In this document: piece after piece, positions 1 to 8,768 of the stretch | How positions within the stretch are numbered: the first letter of the stretch is position 1 | Layout: every line of letters starts with the position of its first letter | Virus record (IMG/VR): IMGVR_UViG_3300035681_000133 | Location: 1 to 22,749 of that record | Length of the DNA stretch: 22,749 bases | From: a virus | Direction: 5' to 3' (one strand) | Program-made: the position numbers and the translations under genes | Notes under the pieces: generated by a model | What the model was told of the DNA's origin: nothing | Databases searched by the model: none | Seen by the model: only the letters and a program-made list of their open reading frames with translations

Positions 1-38
1 CTTTTCGTTTATCAAAAATAAGGCATTTTAAAGCAAAT

Positions 39-63
39 AAAAAAGGGCTAAAATTTAGCCCTT
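39..63 (-). terminator. Intrinsic terminator ending the tail operon
   Basis: On the minus strand an 8-bp stem with arms AAGGGCTA and TAGCCCTT and a 5-nt loop is followed by a run of six T. It begins about 10 bases after the stop codon of the last gene and is the only obvious signal in positions 1-72, where I see no gene. It most likely ends the late tail transcript. Confidence 0.75.
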
Positions 64-72
64 GTATTATCC

Positions 73-360
73 TTACTTATCCTTTAAAGCCTCGTAAAGC
101 GGCCCTAAAACAAGCACAGTAAAGCCTTTGGCCTTGACCTTTTCCTTTACTAAATCTGCATCGCTTTTTGATAGTTCAATGTCGCCCTCGGAATAGTAAA
201 TTTTCTTAGCAAGCTCGTAAAGTCTTATTGGGTCGTCCTTTTCCTCGGCTGAAAACAAAGCGTTTCCGACCATCTTAGACAAGTACATAAACTCGCCGTT
301 CTCGCTTGTGATTTTGTTGCCTTCGATGTCAGTTAAGGCAATTGCTAGGTTTACAATCAT
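73..360 (-). CDS. Unknown 95-aa protein, last gene of the tail module
   Basis: I do not recognise a family. The 95-aa product starts MIVNLAIAL and reads as a small soluble mixed alpha/beta protein: a hydrophobic N-terminal strand, a charged middle with several Asp, Glu and Lys, and a C-terminal hydrophobic strand (VLVLGPLYEAL). There is no signal peptide, membrane helix or cysteine. It lies 5 bases after the previous small gene and just before a terminator, so it is co-transcribed with the fibre and hub. Position suggests a tail accessory, fibre chaperone or late host-interaction role, but nothing in the sequence shows which. Confidence 0.65.
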   Translation of the reverse strand: MIVNLAIALTDIEGNKITSENGEFMYLSKMVGNALFSAEEKDDPIRLYELAKKIYYSEGDIELSKSDADLVKEKVKAKGFTVLVLGPLYEALKDK

Positions 361-365
361 GTTGT

Positions 366-647
366 TTAAATAAGTGTTAAGTTTAATTTTTTGGCAATAT
401 AAGAATATGCATAATCATTGTCTCCGTCCCATGCCAAATAATCCTCTCCATTCATTGGCAAATTGCCTTGGATTAGTGTATTTCCCTTTATTAAAGGCAT
501 AGCCTCCGTCACTTGTCCGCCTTCGCATAATTCGTAGAAAAATGAGCATGAAGATTCCAAATTGTCGCTAACAATGTAAGCGTTTAAAATACTAGCCTCA
601 AAGCTTTCGCCGCTTTTCCAAATTGATAATGGTTTAATTTGTTTCAT
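366..647 (-). CDS. Unknown 93-aa protein downstream of the tail fibre
   Basis: The family is not recognised. The 93-aa product has a conserved-looking aromatic start (IKPLSIWKSGES), two cysteines near residues 34 and 41, and an acidic, aromatic stretch near residue 70 (LAWDGDNDYAYSYIA). No membrane segment or signal peptide is present. Its ATG is four bases after the stop codon of the S74 tail fibre and it is followed at once by a second small gene, so it belongs to the tail transcript. A small gene directly behind a receptor-binding fibre can be a fibre assembly chaperone or attachment factor. That is only a positional guess. Confidence 0.65.
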   Translation of the reverse strand: MKQIKPLSIWKSGESFEASILNAYIVSDNLESSCSFFYELCEGGQVTEAMPLIKGNTLIQGNLPMNGEDYLAWDGDNDYAYSYIAKKLNLTLI

Positions 648-651
648 TGTA

Positions 652-3600
652 TTAGTTTTTTAAAGTATCGATTTCTTGTTTTAACTCTTGAATTGCTTTT
701 ATTAAAATTGGAGTTAGTTTTCCATAGTCTACACCTTGAGGAATAATTACTCCATTTTTGTCTATTTGGTCTTTAATGCCTCCAACCATATCTGGAATTA
801 ATATTTGTAATTCATGGGCTAAAACTCCGTATGACCTAAAATTTAAATCTTTCCATTTAAAATCGTAGGTTTTTATTTTACTTACAATTTCAATTCCGCT
901 ATAATCTTTTAAATCCTCTTTAAATCTGTAGTCTGAAGTAGTGTTATAAAGAACGCCAGTATTAGCGATATTTGTTTGAATACTACCTTTATTTACTGAA
1001 TTTGACCTAAAAAGCATTAAAAAAGAATTTGCTGCCGATGTTGTTTCATTTATTGCTAATCCATTATTATTTGCATCTGAATACTGGACTGTTAACCTTG
1101 CAACTGCTGAATTTGTATCAATTAAAACATCTCCACTAGAAGTTATAATCATTCTTTGGGTCATTGCGCTGCTATTAAGTCTAGTATAAAAATTTATGTC
1201 TCCTGAAACATTACCGTCTGTTGTATTTGATTTCATTCCACCAATAGCAGACCATTCGGTATATGAACCTCCCGAATTAAATGTACCTCCAAATGTAACT
1301 GTGCCTCCATGATTAGAGGCATTGTAAGCTTGAGAATCATAAATACCTAATCCCGAAAATGCAGTTGATTTATCCCATTGAACCGAAAGTCTACTTGGAG
1401 GACTATCCGTACCAATCCCAACATTTCCGCCTGTTATATAACTATTACCTTGGGTGTTTAATTGTATACCAATATTATTGGAATTATTATATAATCCTAA
1501 ATATCCAGCAGCTGCTCCAGCAGTTGAAGAGCCAGTTCCTAGCCATACAACTTGATTTGCACCTTTATATAAAAACAAAGCTCCATTACCATTATCTGCG
1601 GCCCTTACATCTAAAATTCGTGTAGGTGTAGAAGTCCCAATCCCTACGTTGCCGCCTGATGTGATGCGCAATTTTTCAGTTGGAGTTGTTGAGCCTGAAT
1701 CTGAAGTTCGAAAGGCAATATAACCTCCGTTGACTCCAGTAGTTGTTTGCTCAATATGAATAGCACCTAAAGCACCTCGGCTACTCATTCCAGTAAATCG
1801 ACCTCCAGCAGTTGCAACATCTAAAGATTGGGTTGAAGTTACCTGACCATTGGAATCAATTGAAAAGTAACCACCTGAAGAAATAAACCGCCCAGTTCCG
1901 TTAACGTCTAGCTTATAGCCAGCGTCTGTTGGTGAGTTTGCAATAGTTACGTTTCCGTTGCTAAAAATTGCAAGTCTTTCTGTATTATCAGTTGCAAGAA
2001 TAAGTCTGCTATCTCCAAATAAATTATTAGGGTCTGCATTTAAAATTAAATTTCCAGTTCCTGCATAACTAAAAATATTTCCAGTAGTAACATTGTTTGC
2101 AAAAAAGCCAATCCCTGGATAAAGAGTAGCCGAAATATTAAAAGTCCTTACATCTGTTCCCGAATAGTAATTAGCACCTCCAAAAGCTCCGTTTGTTCCA
2201 TTTTCAGTAAATAAGCTATTTCCAATCGTTGTTGAGCCTGTAAACTTTGGTAATGTTCCGCTTGTACCTGTTCCCGTTACTGGGTTAGTTAAAGCGTTTT
2301 GTTTGCCGTTAAAAGTTGTCCAATCGGTACTAGATAACAATCCATTTTGCGAGCCGCTGGCCGTTGCAATTGCCAAGGTAATTGTTCCGCTTGTTGTTAT
2401 CGGAGTTGAGCCAATAGTGACGCCGCTAGTCGCCGAGGATAAGCCGACCGAGGTAACCGTTCCAAGGTTAGAAGTTTTGTTGTTAAAGGTTGTCCAATCC
2501 GCCGAGCTTAAAGCGCCTCGATTTGTCGCGCTTGCCGTTGGTAAATTAAACGTATGGGTATCGCTTGCGCTAGAAATTGCAAAGTCTGTTCCGCTAGTCC
2601 CAACCGTTAAATATTGCACTTGGCTAGTAAGTCCGTTTAATGCAGTCAAACCAGTTGTAAACGTGGTAATAACTTGGCATAAATGGTTGTTTTCTGTATG
2701 CAAAGTGATCGTACGGCCTGAATGTGTAACGTAGTATCTTAGTGCCAACCTATCTGTTAAAGCCAAGACTGTCTCGGGAACTGCTAACGTGCTAAAATAT
2801 GGGTTTAAGTTAGTTCCAAAAGCTATTAACTCGGGCGCCGTGCTACTAGACGCAATTAAGGTAAATGTTGTGCCGTTGTACTTGTAAAGCTCAACATGAA
2901 AGGACGGCGTTCCTCCACTACTTGATGCGCTAAAATAAGTCTCTAAGTTCCAGTTTCCAGCTGGAATAAGTAATTTATTAGGGTCTCCTGCATCTGTAAT
3001 AAATGAGGCAATATATCCGTCAGCGCTTATGCTTATGTCAGTTCCAGCGCCAAATATTGGCGTTTTGTTAAGTTCCTTATAAGCAACTCCTCCGATTGTG
3101 CCTTGGCTTACTGAGCCGTTCAAATAGTAACTAACCGACGAACCGCCGCCAGTAGTTGCTGGAAAGTCAGCCAATGAGCCATCGCCTCGGATGTATTGCC
3201 CAACCGTGCCAGCGCCAGTAACTGCCAAAGTTCCAGCCGTTGTTATTGGACTTCCACCAACGCTAAATGCTGACGGCATAGTTAATGCAACCGAGGTTAC
3301 TGTTCCCGTTCCATATGTACTAGAATCAACTGATCCGTCCGCCTTTAAAAATTGTGCAGACGTTCCGCCAGCCTTTACAAATGATCCAGCCAAAATGGAT
3401 TGCGCGCCCAGGTTAACCGTAGTAACTGCGCCAGTATAAGGTACATAACCGCCGCTTGAGTTTTCCCATTTAGAGGTTGACGAATTATAAACCAATACCT
3501 GGCCATTTGCTGGCGCCACAATTGTAACGTCGCCCAACTCTGACAAATTAATATCGGTCCTATCTACGTTCTCCCATTTGCTAGTTGTGGAATTGTATTG

Positions 3601-3786
3601 CAAAATCTGACCATTGGTAAGCGCTGAAATGTCAACGTCAGTTAATCCAGCCAGGCTTTGCGGTGATCCTTGCAAAAGCGTTGCCTTGGTTGTCTGTTTG
3701 TTTAAACCGTCTTGCCAAATTAAAACAATGTCGTTGTCGCCAACACTTGCGGCAATTGGAAAGTCTATAAATCGTCTATTAGCCAT
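652..3786 (-). CDS. Tail fibre with C-terminal S74 intramolecular chaperone
   Basis: A 1044-aa structural protein, probably the trimeric receptor-binding fibre. Residues 1-45 look like an attachment region. Residues 48-74 and 84-110 are two copies of a repeat ending in YNSTTSKWEN or YNSSTSKWEN. A long Gly/Ser/Thr-rich beta region follows, with repeated LSSxDWTTFNxK units and two GNVGIGTxxP units. The C-terminal ~97 residues match the peptidase S74 chaperone, which folds the trimer and then cuts itself off: the SDYRFK motif places the probable Ser-Lys dyad at S951 and K956, and the end (DYGKLTPILIKAIQELKQ) is the usual terminal helix. It starts three bases after the hub gene stop. Sampled windows suggest lower GC in the C-terminal half. 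Confidence 0.9.
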   Translation of the reverse strand: MANRRFIDFPIAASVGDNDIVLIWQDGLNKQTTKATLLQGSPQSLAGLTDVDISALTNGQILQYNSTTSKWENVDRTDINLSELGDVTIVAPANGQVLVYNSSTSKWENSSGGYVPYTGAVTTVNLGAQSILAGSFVKAGGTSAQFLKADGSVDSSTYGTGTVTSVALTMPSAFSVGGSPITTAGTLAVTGAGTVGQYIRGDGSLADFPATTGGGSSVSYYLNGSVSQGTIGGVAYKELNKTPIFGAGTDISISADGYIASFITDAGDPNKLLIPAGNWNLETYFSASSSGGTPSFHVELYKYNGTTFTLIASSSTAPELIAFGTNLNPYFSTLAVPETVLALTDRLALRYYVTHSGRTITLHTENNHLCQVITTFTTGLTALNGLTSQVQYLTVGTSGTDFAISSASDTHTFNLPTASATNRGALSSADWTTFNNKTSNLGTVTSVGLSSATSGVTIGSTPITTSGTITLAIATASGSQNGLLSSTDWTTFNGKQNALTNPVTGTGTSGTLPKFTGSTTIGNSLFTENGTNGAFGGANYYSGTDVRTFNISATLYPGIGFFANNVTTGNIFSYAGTGNLILNADPNNLFGDSRLILATDNTERLAIFSNGNVTIANSPTDAGYKLDVNGTGRFISSGGYFSIDSNGQVTSTQSLDVATAGGRFTGMSSRGALGAIHIEQTTTGVNGGYIAFRTSDSGSTTPTEKLRITSGGNVGIGTSTPTRILDVRAADNGNGALFLYKGANQVVWLGTGSSTAGAAAGYLGLYNNSNNIGIQLNTQGNSYITGGNVGIGTDSPPSRLSVQWDKSTAFSGLGIYDSQAYNASNHGGTVTFGGTFNSGGSYTEWSAIGGMKSNTTDGNVSGDINFYTRLNSSAMTQRMIITSSGDVLIDTNSAVARLTVQYSDANNNGLAINETTSAANSFLMLFRSNSVNKGSIQTNIANTGVLYNTTSDYRFKEDLKDYSGIEIVSKIKTYDFKWKDLNFRSYGVLAHELQILIPDMVGGIKDQIDKNGVIIPQGVDYGKLTPILIKAIQELKQEIDTLKN
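934..936 (-). other. Predicted S74 autocleavage point (Ser951 codon)
   Basis: This is the TCA codon for Ser951 of the fibre, in a TTSDYRFKE context. In characterised S74 chaperones cleavage occurs just before the serine of a Ser-x4-Lys pair, and the same spacing is present here (S951, K956). Cleavage would leave a mature fibre of about 950 residues and release a C-terminal piece of about 94 residues. The assignment is from motif recognition. Confidence 0.6.
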
Positions 3787-3788
3787 GT

Positions 3789-6700
3789 TTAGTTAATTGG
3801 GTAAACGTAAGCGGTTGGAACTTGTCCAAAGGTAATTCTTGCCACTCGACTTGCCAAGTCATACTCCCAGCCAATGACTTGCAAACGTACGGTTGAAAAG
3901 CCAGTATATACTAATTGTGTACCTATGTAACCATTTCCAAACGTGTCGCCCTTGCGTCTAAATGACCCCTCCAAGCGATAGCTTAAAGCGTTGTATATAG
4001 TCAACACATTACGAGCGTAACAATCGCGCAAACGTGGTGAATAGCCGCCTAGTAAAGCTTGGTTTTCAAAGCTTATGTCCGTTTGCGAATAGGTAATAGA
4101 ACCGTTGGCGTTTACTTGCAAAAGGAATGTCGAGGTTTGGTAATCGTTGGAATTAGAGTCTTTTAAAAAGACTTGAATTTGAACGTTTGCCTCGCCTGTA
4201 TAATCGTAATCGTCAAAGGTTACCGTTAAATTTCTTTGTTGGCTGGAAATAGTTGTAACAATTGGCAAAACTGCCGAGCCTGTCGGAATTGTTCCCGACA
4301 AACTATTTACCAAAACAAAAGTACTTGAAATAGTAAAGCCGCTTGCCGCCACATATTGTCGTTGATACTGACCATTAACAACGCCGCCAGTAAAGTCCAA
4401 AGTATTAGACCCTAAAGTATCGGTCAATCGGTTTACTTGAGTAACCGCACCGCTTGGCACCTGAATAATTCCAGCAGTTCCAGCCAAAGACTTTTCAACA
4501 AATACAATGGCTGGCAAATCGCCTATTTTTAGCCAGTTTTTAGAGGCGGTTATTGCTAGATCACTAAACCTTAAAGTATCGTCTCGCAAGCTAGTATAAG
4601 CTCGGGCCGTCTCATAAATCTTTGTTACCTCGCTTGGATTCCGTCGCCCTTCAAACGTTGGAATTATCTTTGCCGCAGTTACTACCGCGCTGCCAGTCTC
4701 GCCAAAAAATTTAAGCTCAACGGATAAAAATCCAGCCGTTGGCAAAACAAAAGAAGACAGTTTAAACTTTCTTGTGTCGTCGTCTTTAGTTGAATAGAAA
4801 ACAAAAGTATTATAAGCCTCGTCCCACGCCAAAAGATTTAAAGAGCCAACAATACTTGTTCCCAAGTACCTAGTTGTTCCGCTGCTATCGACGTGCTTTA
4901 AAGCAATAGCCAAACCGCTTGCTAAAGTTGAATAATTAATATCAACCTCTAAATCCAAACTTAATCCAGCAAAGTCCAAGAAAATTGGCTTTGAGGTAAT
5001 TGGCTCGTCTGTTTCTTCGCCGTTTGCCATAAATCGTATGTCCCAAGAAACGCCTTGCTCGTCGTCGTAACCGCTTTGCGCTGGAATGTTATTTGGGAAA
5101 ATTTGAATTACTGGCGTGTCGGGATCGGGTGTTATGGTCCAATCGTAAGGCTTATAAGGTCCCTCAAGAAACCAACTTGATTCGTTAAAGCTTTCGCCGT
5201 TTGTTATTATTGATTGACCCAAGCCGCCTTGTTTAACAGTAAGTTTTTTAATTGGCCTTTGGTATTGCAAAAGCTGGTCCCCTCCAACAGGAATCCAAGT
5301 TGTGTTGGCCGTATTTTGATCGCCAATTATTTCGCTTTGAAAACCTTCAAAATAATTGAACATAATTGCATTGGCTCCAGTATCTGCAACCCCTACAAAA
5401 GTATTCTCGCCAAATGTTATATCTCTATAAGTATTTAAACTAGGTGAGGCCGTGGCGGTCCAAGTAATAGCGTCAGTTGAATAATAAATTCGATTAGCTC
5501 CCGATTCAGTCAAGCCAACAAAATAGCCGTTTCCGTAAGTTATACCAACCGCGTTAAAATTTATATTGGCTAAGTTCCAAGTAATTCCGTCACTTGAATA
5601 ACGATAACCAGTTGTAAATTTTCCGTTTCCAAAAAAGACAGTTTCAGCGTTCCAAGCTAAATTCCTTTGCGTCCAAGTGATGCCGTCGGTTGAAGTCATA
5701 ACGTTTCCGCCAGTTACTCCAGCGCCTCCAGTACTAACCGCAACAAAAACACCGTTTCCGTATGCCACGCTAGTAAAATCGGCATTCATTGGCGTTGTAC
5801 GACTTGTCCAAGTTATTCCGTCAGGCGAGGTCATTACGCGGTTGCCTGTTCCAGTTCTAGCAACCGCAACAAATAAACCATTGCCATAAACAACGCCTTG
5901 CCACCACAAATTAGCCGCTGGAGTTCGACTAGTCCAACTTATTCCGTCAGTTGAGGTAAATACATAAGCCGTAGGCACGCCAGGGGAGCCAACGCTAGCA
6001 AATCCAACGCCTACAAATAAACCATTACCAAAAGTAATGGAATCAATTTGCCAACCTCCACCTGGTATGGACTCTTCCCAATTTATACCGTCATAAGAAT
6101 ATGCCCTAAATGCTGAAAAGCTTGCAACAAAAATGCCGTTTCCGTAAGCAACTGTTTTGTAACTATAATCAACGGTTAGATTTGTCCATTGAGTAATCGC
6201 CGTGCTTGTGTTGTTTGCAAAACTTTCAATTACTGACCCATCAACGTAGCTATGAACGTAAACCATTGTCCCCTCAATGTTTCTAGCAATTGGTCGCTGA
6301 ATTAACCAACGCCCATTTTTTTGTAGCAAAATCCAGCCAAAACTGCGACAAATTTCCAGCAAGAAATCGTAAGCGTTTATTTGTAATTCGTCAAAAGTAA
6401 AGTCTTGGACTAGCAATTGTTCGCCTTCTACCTGGTCAAATATTGACCTCGTGTTATCCATTACAAGGCCCTCATATAGATCATTGCAAACCTCAATATC
6501 TAGCTCTAATTCCAAGCGGTTTAAAGTCTCAAAAATAAGGCTGCCAAGCTCGGTGTCTGCATTTGGACCAACCAAATCCACTTCTTTAAGTTGCGCCAAT
6601 CCGTCGGTTGCCGTTACGACAACTGGGTAAGGAGGGTCTTGGAATGGCTCCCCAGTAATGTCGTTAAGTAAGTAGCCTTTAAAGACAACATTTCCCTCGA

Positions 6701-6974
6701 ATTTATGCACAACTAAAAACTCGCGGTCGGAATAGCTAAAGAAATTGCGAAAGTCGGTTGTATCCGTTGAGTAAAAAGAAATTGTAAACGTCGTGGACAT
6801 TATTGGCGTTGTAATGTCCTCGTTGTCTTCGCGCTCGTATTTGTGCGTTGCTGGTTGCTCGGTTGCAATTAATTCCGTTGAGGCGCCAACAAAACCGTCC
6901 TGGTAAATTTCAACTAGGTTTGAATAGTTGTCGACGTCCTTAAATGGAATTGTGTATTTTAAGCCGTATGCCAT
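3789..6974 (-). CDS. Tail hub / tip protein with inserted beta-propeller
   Basis: A 1061-aa protein directly after the tape measure, the position of the siphovirus hub (distal tail/tail-associated) protein. Residues 1-235 resemble the N-terminal part of hub proteins I associate with Bacteroidota phages: beta-rich, with a segment near 195-230 (AYDFLLEICRSFGWILLQ). Residues about 260-545 are a repeat domain with seven GNGxFV-type strands and seven W-containing strands, read as a seven-bladed propeller. The rest (about 550-1061) is beta-rich and may include carbohydrate-binding-like and fibronectin-like modules. Three bases separate it from the tape measure gene and two from the fibre. It likely forms the tip that opens at host contact. 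I am sure of tail-tip identity, less so of the exact homologue. Confidence 0.8.
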   Translation of the reverse strand: MAYGLKYTIPFKDVDNYSNLVEIYQDGFVGASTELIATEQPATHKYEREDNEDITTPIMSTTFTISFYSTDTTDFRNFFSYSDREFLVVHKFEGNVVFKGYLLNDITGEPFQDPPYPVVVTATDGLAQLKEVDLVGPNADTELGSLIFETLNRLELELDIEVCNDLYEGLVMDNTRSIFDQVEGEQLLVQDFTFDELQINAYDFLLEICRSFGWILLQKNGRWLIQRPIARNIEGTMVYVHSYVDGSVIESFANNTSTAITQWTNLTVDYSYKTVAYGNGIFVASFSAFRAYSYDGINWEESIPGGGWQIDSITFGNGLFVGVGFASVGSPGVPTAYVFTSTDGISWTSRTPAANLWWQGVVYGNGLFVAVARTGTGNRVMTSPDGITWTSRTTPMNADFTSVAYGNGVFVAVSTGGAGVTGGNVMTSTDGITWTQRNLAWNAETVFFGNGKFTTGYRYSSDGITWNLANINFNAVGITYGNGYFVGLTESGANRIYYSTDAITWTATASPSLNTYRDITFGENTFVGVADTGANAIMFNYFEGFQSEIIGDQNTANTTWIPVGGDQLLQYQRPIKKLTVKQGGLGQSIITNGESFNESSWFLEGPYKPYDWTITPDPDTPVIQIFPNNIPAQSGYDDEQGVSWDIRFMANGEETDEPITSKPIFLDFAGLSLDLEVDINYSTLASGLAIALKHVDSSGTTRYLGTSIVGSLNLLAWDEAYNTFVFYSTKDDDTRKFKLSSFVLPTAGFLSVELKFFGETGSAVVTAAKIIPTFEGRRNPSEVTKIYETARAYTSLRDDTLRFSDLAITASKNWLKIGDLPAIVFVEKSLAGTAGIIQVPSGAVTQVNRLTDTLGSNTLDFTGGVVNGQYQRQYVAASGFTISSTFVLVNSLSGTIPTGSAVLPIVTTISSQQRNLTVTFDDYDYTGEANVQIQVFLKDSNSNDYQTSTFLLQVNANGSITYSQTDISFENQALLGGYSPRLRDCYARNVLTIYNALSYRLEGSFRRKGDTFGNGYIGTQLVYTGFSTVRLQVIGWEYDLASRVARITFGQVPTAYVYPIN
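5340..6197 (-). repeat. Seven-bladed beta-propeller repeat inside the hub protein
   Basis: The encoded residues ~260-545 contain seven units. GNG-type strands occur near residues 278, 316, 364, 407, 449, 481 and 522 (the last degenerate, GEN). W strands occur at W263, W299, W347, W389, W434, W466 and W505, most in an SxDGITW context. The repeat opens with a W strand (ITQWTNL) and closes after the seventh GNG strand, which is the circular arrangement expected for closure of a propeller by strand exchange between first and last blades. Spacing of about 32-48 residues per blade fits. The fold is inferred, not proven. Confidence 0.7.
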
Positions 6975-6977
6975 TGT

Positions 6978-8768
6978 TTAAAATTTTCTTGCCCTTGTTT
7001 TATTTGCTCTGTTCAACGTGCCAACCAAAGAGTCGCCGCTAATTGTAAAGGTAACATTCCCGCCCATCATGTTTTGCAATTTGCTTAAAGGTGCGATAAC
7101 TTCAGGATTTGTGCGCGCTCCTGTATATTCACCGACTAGCGCGGAGGTTGGACCGCTTACAATTCCACCATTTGCAAAAGGAATTAGACCGCCAAGCTGA
7201 CCGCCGCCGCCTAATCCTTTAAATATGTTTTTAAATCCTCCTGATCCAGCGCCAAATCCTGACAAGCCAACACCTCCAAGCAAAAGGTTTAAAGCAAATG
7301 CAGCCGCAGCGGTTGCCGCCAATTGTATTGCCATTTTTTTAAGTCCATCCAACAAAGATGCAAAACCAAATTGTCCCGTTTCAAACATTTCTGTAAATGA
7401 TTGAGCCAACAATGGCCCAAAAATGCCTGACATTTCAAGCCCTAAATCTCTTTGCTCTTTAAATTGTTGGTTTAACAACATTGCATTTTGAATGTGCAAC
7501 TTATCCGCCTCGTCCATTTCAGGCGTGTAGGTTATACCTTCAGCTAAATTTTCAGTATTAACTTTTGAATTTGCCTGGGGAGCCTCAAATCCAGCCGTAA
7601 TTTTTTGGTTGGTTTCACTTATTGAATAGCCAAAATCCTCAAATCCTATCTCATAACTTCTTGATAATTTTTGTAATGCCTCCTCCTCTTTTTTTATTTG
7701 TTCAAGTTTTTTGTCGTGGTCCTTTTTGAGTTGTTTAGCAAGCTCGTCGCTTATTTTTTTGGATGCCTCTTTAGTTTGAGTTTCTTTTTTTAGCGCTTGC
7801 TCTGCCTCAACTGCTGCTTTTTTTGTTGCGTTAATACCAATTGCAACCCCTTCCAATGTTGCCGCGTAGGCTGGACTAATAAAAGAAAGTAATTGACGGC
7901 CAAAAGCTTCCAAACCAGTATCGCCAGCAGCTTGGGCAACAGTATTAACAGAATTTAAAGAAGTTACTAAATCGCCAACAATTGTATTTGATAATTGTAA
8001 AACGCTAGATATTAAACCGCTTGATGACGATCCAATTGCCAATTGTAATTGGGAAAAATTGTCTTGCAAATTGGAAATTTGACCGCCAACAGTTTCCGAA
8101 ATTGCAGCCATTGAGCCGCTGACACCCTCAGCATTTCCAAGGCTAATTAAATAGTCTTTAATCGCTTCGTCCGTCTTTTCAACCTCGGTTGTTACGCCTT
8201 TAAAAGTAAACGCAACCTTATCGCCTTCAGATTTTGCACGAATACCAAACTCTTTTAAACGCTCAAATTCGCCAGTCATTGCGTCCAAAGCCGCTTCGGT
8301 CAATTGGTCAAAAGATTTACCAGTTGACGACGCTAGATCACCCAAAGCATTCATTTGGGCCAAGGTCGGTGTAAAACCTCGATTGGCTAATTTTACAAAT
8401 GAGTCCGTTAATTCGTTAACCTGGAAAGGTGTTTTGGATGCAAACTCAACTATTTGAGTCATTGCAACCTGAGCCGCTGATTTACTGCCAAGCGTCGTTG
8501 TTAAAACCGCTTCCATTTTTTGGAATTCCGCAGTCGTTTCAACCACCGCTTTGCCAAAACTTAAAAGCATATCGGCGGCAAATAGACCGCCCAAGGTTTT
8601 GCCTAAATTTCCAAAGGCGCTAGATAAAGCATTCGTTGATTTTGTGCTTTCGCTATTTCCTTTCCCAACTTTTTGGTTTACTTCGTCAACCTCCGATTTA
8701 ATATCGGTCATTGCTTTGTTAAACTCTTTTAGTTGGGCGACAATGTCAACGTTTAATTTTGCGCTCAT
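6978..8768 (-). CDS. Tail tape measure protein
   Basis: A 596-aa protein that sets tail length and is released at DNA ejection. Residues ~77-245 match the tape-measure domain common in siphophages (FASKTPFQVNELTDSFVKL, LTEAALDAMTGEFERLKEFG). Residues ~315-372 are a Lys/Glu-rich coiled coil, ~479-510 an Ala/Leu/Gly hydrophobic segment, and ~531-570 carry the FANGGIVSGPTSALVGE signature of tape measure C termini. Its ATG overlaps the stop of the upstream chaperone frame in ATGA, suggesting translational coupling. At roughly 1.5 angstroms of tail per residue, a general rule for these proteins, it implies a tail near 90 nm, short for a siphovirus. Confidence 0.92.
   Translation of the reverse strand: MSAKLNVDIVAQLKEFNKAMTDIKSEVDEVNQKVGKGNSESTKSTNALSSAFGNLGKTLGGLFAADMLLSFGKAVVETTAEFQKMEAVLTTTLGSKSAAQVAMTQIVEFASKTPFQVNELTDSFVKLANRGFTPTLAQMNALGDLASSTGKSFDQLTEAALDAMTGEFERLKEFGIRAKSEGDKVAFTFKGVTTEVEKTDEAIKDYLISLGNAEGVSGSMAAISETVGGQISNLQDNFSQLQLAIGSSSSGLISSVLQLSNTIVGDLVTSLNSVNTVAQAAGDTGLEAFGRQLLSFISPAYAATLEGVAIGINATKKAAVEAEQALKKETQTKEASKKISDELAKQLKKDHDKKLEQIKKEEEALQKLSRSYEIGFEDFGYSISETNQKITAGFEAPQANSKVNTENLAEGITYTPEMDEADKLHIQNAMLLNQQFKEQRDLGLEMSGIFGPLLAQSFTEMFETGQFGFASLLDGLKKMAIQLAATAAAAFALNLLLGGVGLSGFGAGSGGFKNIFKGLGGGGQLGGLIPFANGGIVSGPTSALVGEYTGARTNPEVIAPLSKLQNMMGGNVTFTISGDSLVGTLNRANKTRARKF

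Noticed and set aside
2303-2734. Plus-strand open frame of 143 codons
   Set aside because: It lies entirely antisense to the Gly/Ser/Thr-rich fibre gene, where opposite-strand frames stay open by composition. Its translation is Val/Pro-rich low complexity with no family features.
652-3786. Diversity-generating retroelement acting on the fibre
   Set aside because: No reverse transcriptase or template repeat is present in the window, and the fibre end is the S74 chaperone instead of a variable lectin domain.
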